Assembly (NCBI RefSeq): GCF_003984625.1
Contig: NZ_RWKH01000022.1
Location: 38,237-102,236, forward strand
Reading direction: 5' to 3'
Source: Variovorax sp. DXTD-1
GTDB lineage: Bacteria; Pseudomonadota; Gammaproteobacteria; Burkholderiales; Burkholderiaceae_C
Length of the DNA stretch: 64,000 nt
Shown here: piece after piece, positions 63,358 to 64,000 of the stretch
Layout of the letters: each line of letters opens with the position of its first letter
How positions within the stretch are numbered: position 1 is the first letter of the stretch
The notes under the pieces: model-generated
Told to the model about the DNA's origin: nothing
Database searches by the model: none
Seen by the model: the letters and a program-made list of their open reading frames with translations, nothing else
Program-made: the position numbers and the translations under genes

Positions 63358-64000
63358 ATGTCCACGCCGCCCTTCAGTCCTGACACGCCCGTCAGCGAAT
63401 TCATCCCGCTGTCCACGCACGTGTCTCCCACCGTGCTCAAGACCACGGGCGGCGACTACCTCCTGACCTGGAGGCTGGAAGGGCTGCCCTTCGTCGGCCG
63501 CGAAGAATGGGAACTCGAGCACCGGCACAACACCTTCAACCGCATGCTGCAAACGCTGCGCGCGCCGGACTTCACCAATGTGGCCTTCTGGGTGCACGAC
63601 TTGCGCCGCCGCCGGCAGGTCAAGGACAGCAGCCGGTTCAACGAAGCCTTCAACCAATCGCTGTCCGACGCCTACTTCAAAGGGCTCTCGTCGCAAAAGC
63701 TCATGCAGAACGAGCTCTACATGACGATGCTGTACCGCCCCGTGGTCTCGGGCAAGCGCTTCGTCGAAAAGTCGGCCGATGTCTCCCGCCTGGCGTCCGA
63801 GCAGCAGCAAGCCATCGACAAGGTGCTCGAACTGGCCAGCAACATGGAGGCCGTGCTCAAGGACTACGCGCCCACGCGCCTTCGCATGTACGAGGCCGCC
63901 AACGGCGTCGTCTTTTCGGAAACCCTCGAGTTCTTCGGCTACCTGCTCAACCGCGTCGACGAGCCCGTGCCGGTGCTGAAGGCGCCCGTCTACCGCTACC
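63358..64000 (+). CDS. virB4: type IV secretion ATPase VirB4 (partial, 5' end)
   Basis: The first ~214 codons of VirB4, running off the right edge; the Walker A would be beyond. The segment matches the N-terminal CagE/VirB4 domain (VSEFIPLSTHVSPTVLKT, then NELYMTMLYRP). It starts 20 bases after virB3. Confidence 0.93.
   Translation, partial: MSTPPFSPDTPVSEFIPLSTHVSPTVLKTTGGDYLLTWRLEGLPFVGREEWELEHRHNTFNRMLQTLRAPDFTNVAFWVHDLRRRRQVKDSSRFNEAFNQSLSDAYFKGLSSQKLMQNELYMTMLYRPVVSGKRFVEKSADVSRLASEQQQAIDKVLELASNMEAVLKDYAPTRLRMYEAANGVVFSETLEFFGYLLNRVDEPVPVLKAPVYRY

Overview
The window is GC-rich, gene-dense chromosomal DNA that looks like a plant-associated betaproteobacterium of the Comamonadaceae, most probably Variovorax. 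This rests on the indole-acetate-type catabolic locus, on the order rpsP-rimM-trmD-rplS, pcnB-folK next to hda and purM, murJ/rpsT, argD-argF, and on the kyn cluster. No rRNA, tRNA, CRISPR array or insertion sequence was seen. About 70 genes are called, many with 1-14 nt start/stop overlaps, so most belong to translationally coupled operons.

Region 1 (1-16.9 kb) is a catabolic island. One minus-strand operon (12.5 kb down to 1) encodes an IorA/IorB-like TPP oxidoreductase pair, a three-component Rieske ring hydroxylase (reductase, alpha, beta), an acyl-CoA ligase, a thiolase-like protein without the thiolase Cys and His, a DUF35-SDR fusion, a cyclase-family (isatin-hydrolase-like) protein, an SDR and the start of an ABC substrate-binding protein. 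A divergent MarR regulator reads from the same promoter region. A second minus-strand operon (16.9 to 13.2 kb) carries two dehydrogenases, an alpha/beta hydrolase and an MDR oxidoreductase. The two operon promoters share an operator-like sequence. The set fits the indole-3-acetate degradation (iad) locus of Variovorax. I infer the route IAA to dioxindole-acetate to its CoA thioester, then retro-aldol cleavage to isatin plus acetyl-CoA, then isatinate and anthraniloyl-CoA or anthranilate.

Region 2 (17-44.4 kb) is mostly housekeeping: RhlE-type helicase, oligoribonuclease, M48 peptidase, PhhB, RsgA, a HisC-like aminotransferase beside a CobD/CbiB homologue, CoA pyrophosphatase, the rpsP-rimM-trmD-rplS operon, Pit/DUF47 phosphate transport, pcnB-folK, hda, purM, an AI-2E family transporter, an isochorismatase/PfpI/GlxA trio, an ECF42 sigma factor with two DGPF proteins and a VOC protein, a SirB1-like protein, murJ and rpsT.

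Region 3 (44-57 kb) holds argD-argF, a kynurenine operon (kynB, kynU, an unknown small gene, kynA), then a retron: a reverse transcriptase preceded by a structured RNA locus with a clear a1/a2 helix, followed by a SUKH/ankyrin protein that could be its effector. A FAD monooxygenase and a Fur-boxed feoA-feoB-Cys-rich small protein operon follow.

Region 4 (57.1 kb to the end) is a type IV secretion operon in the order virB7-8-9-10-11-1-2-3-4, with a long VirB7 that appears to carry an N0-like domain. That order and VirB7 form match the bacteria-killing T4SS of Xanthomonas rather than a conjugation system. virB4 runs off the end of the window.
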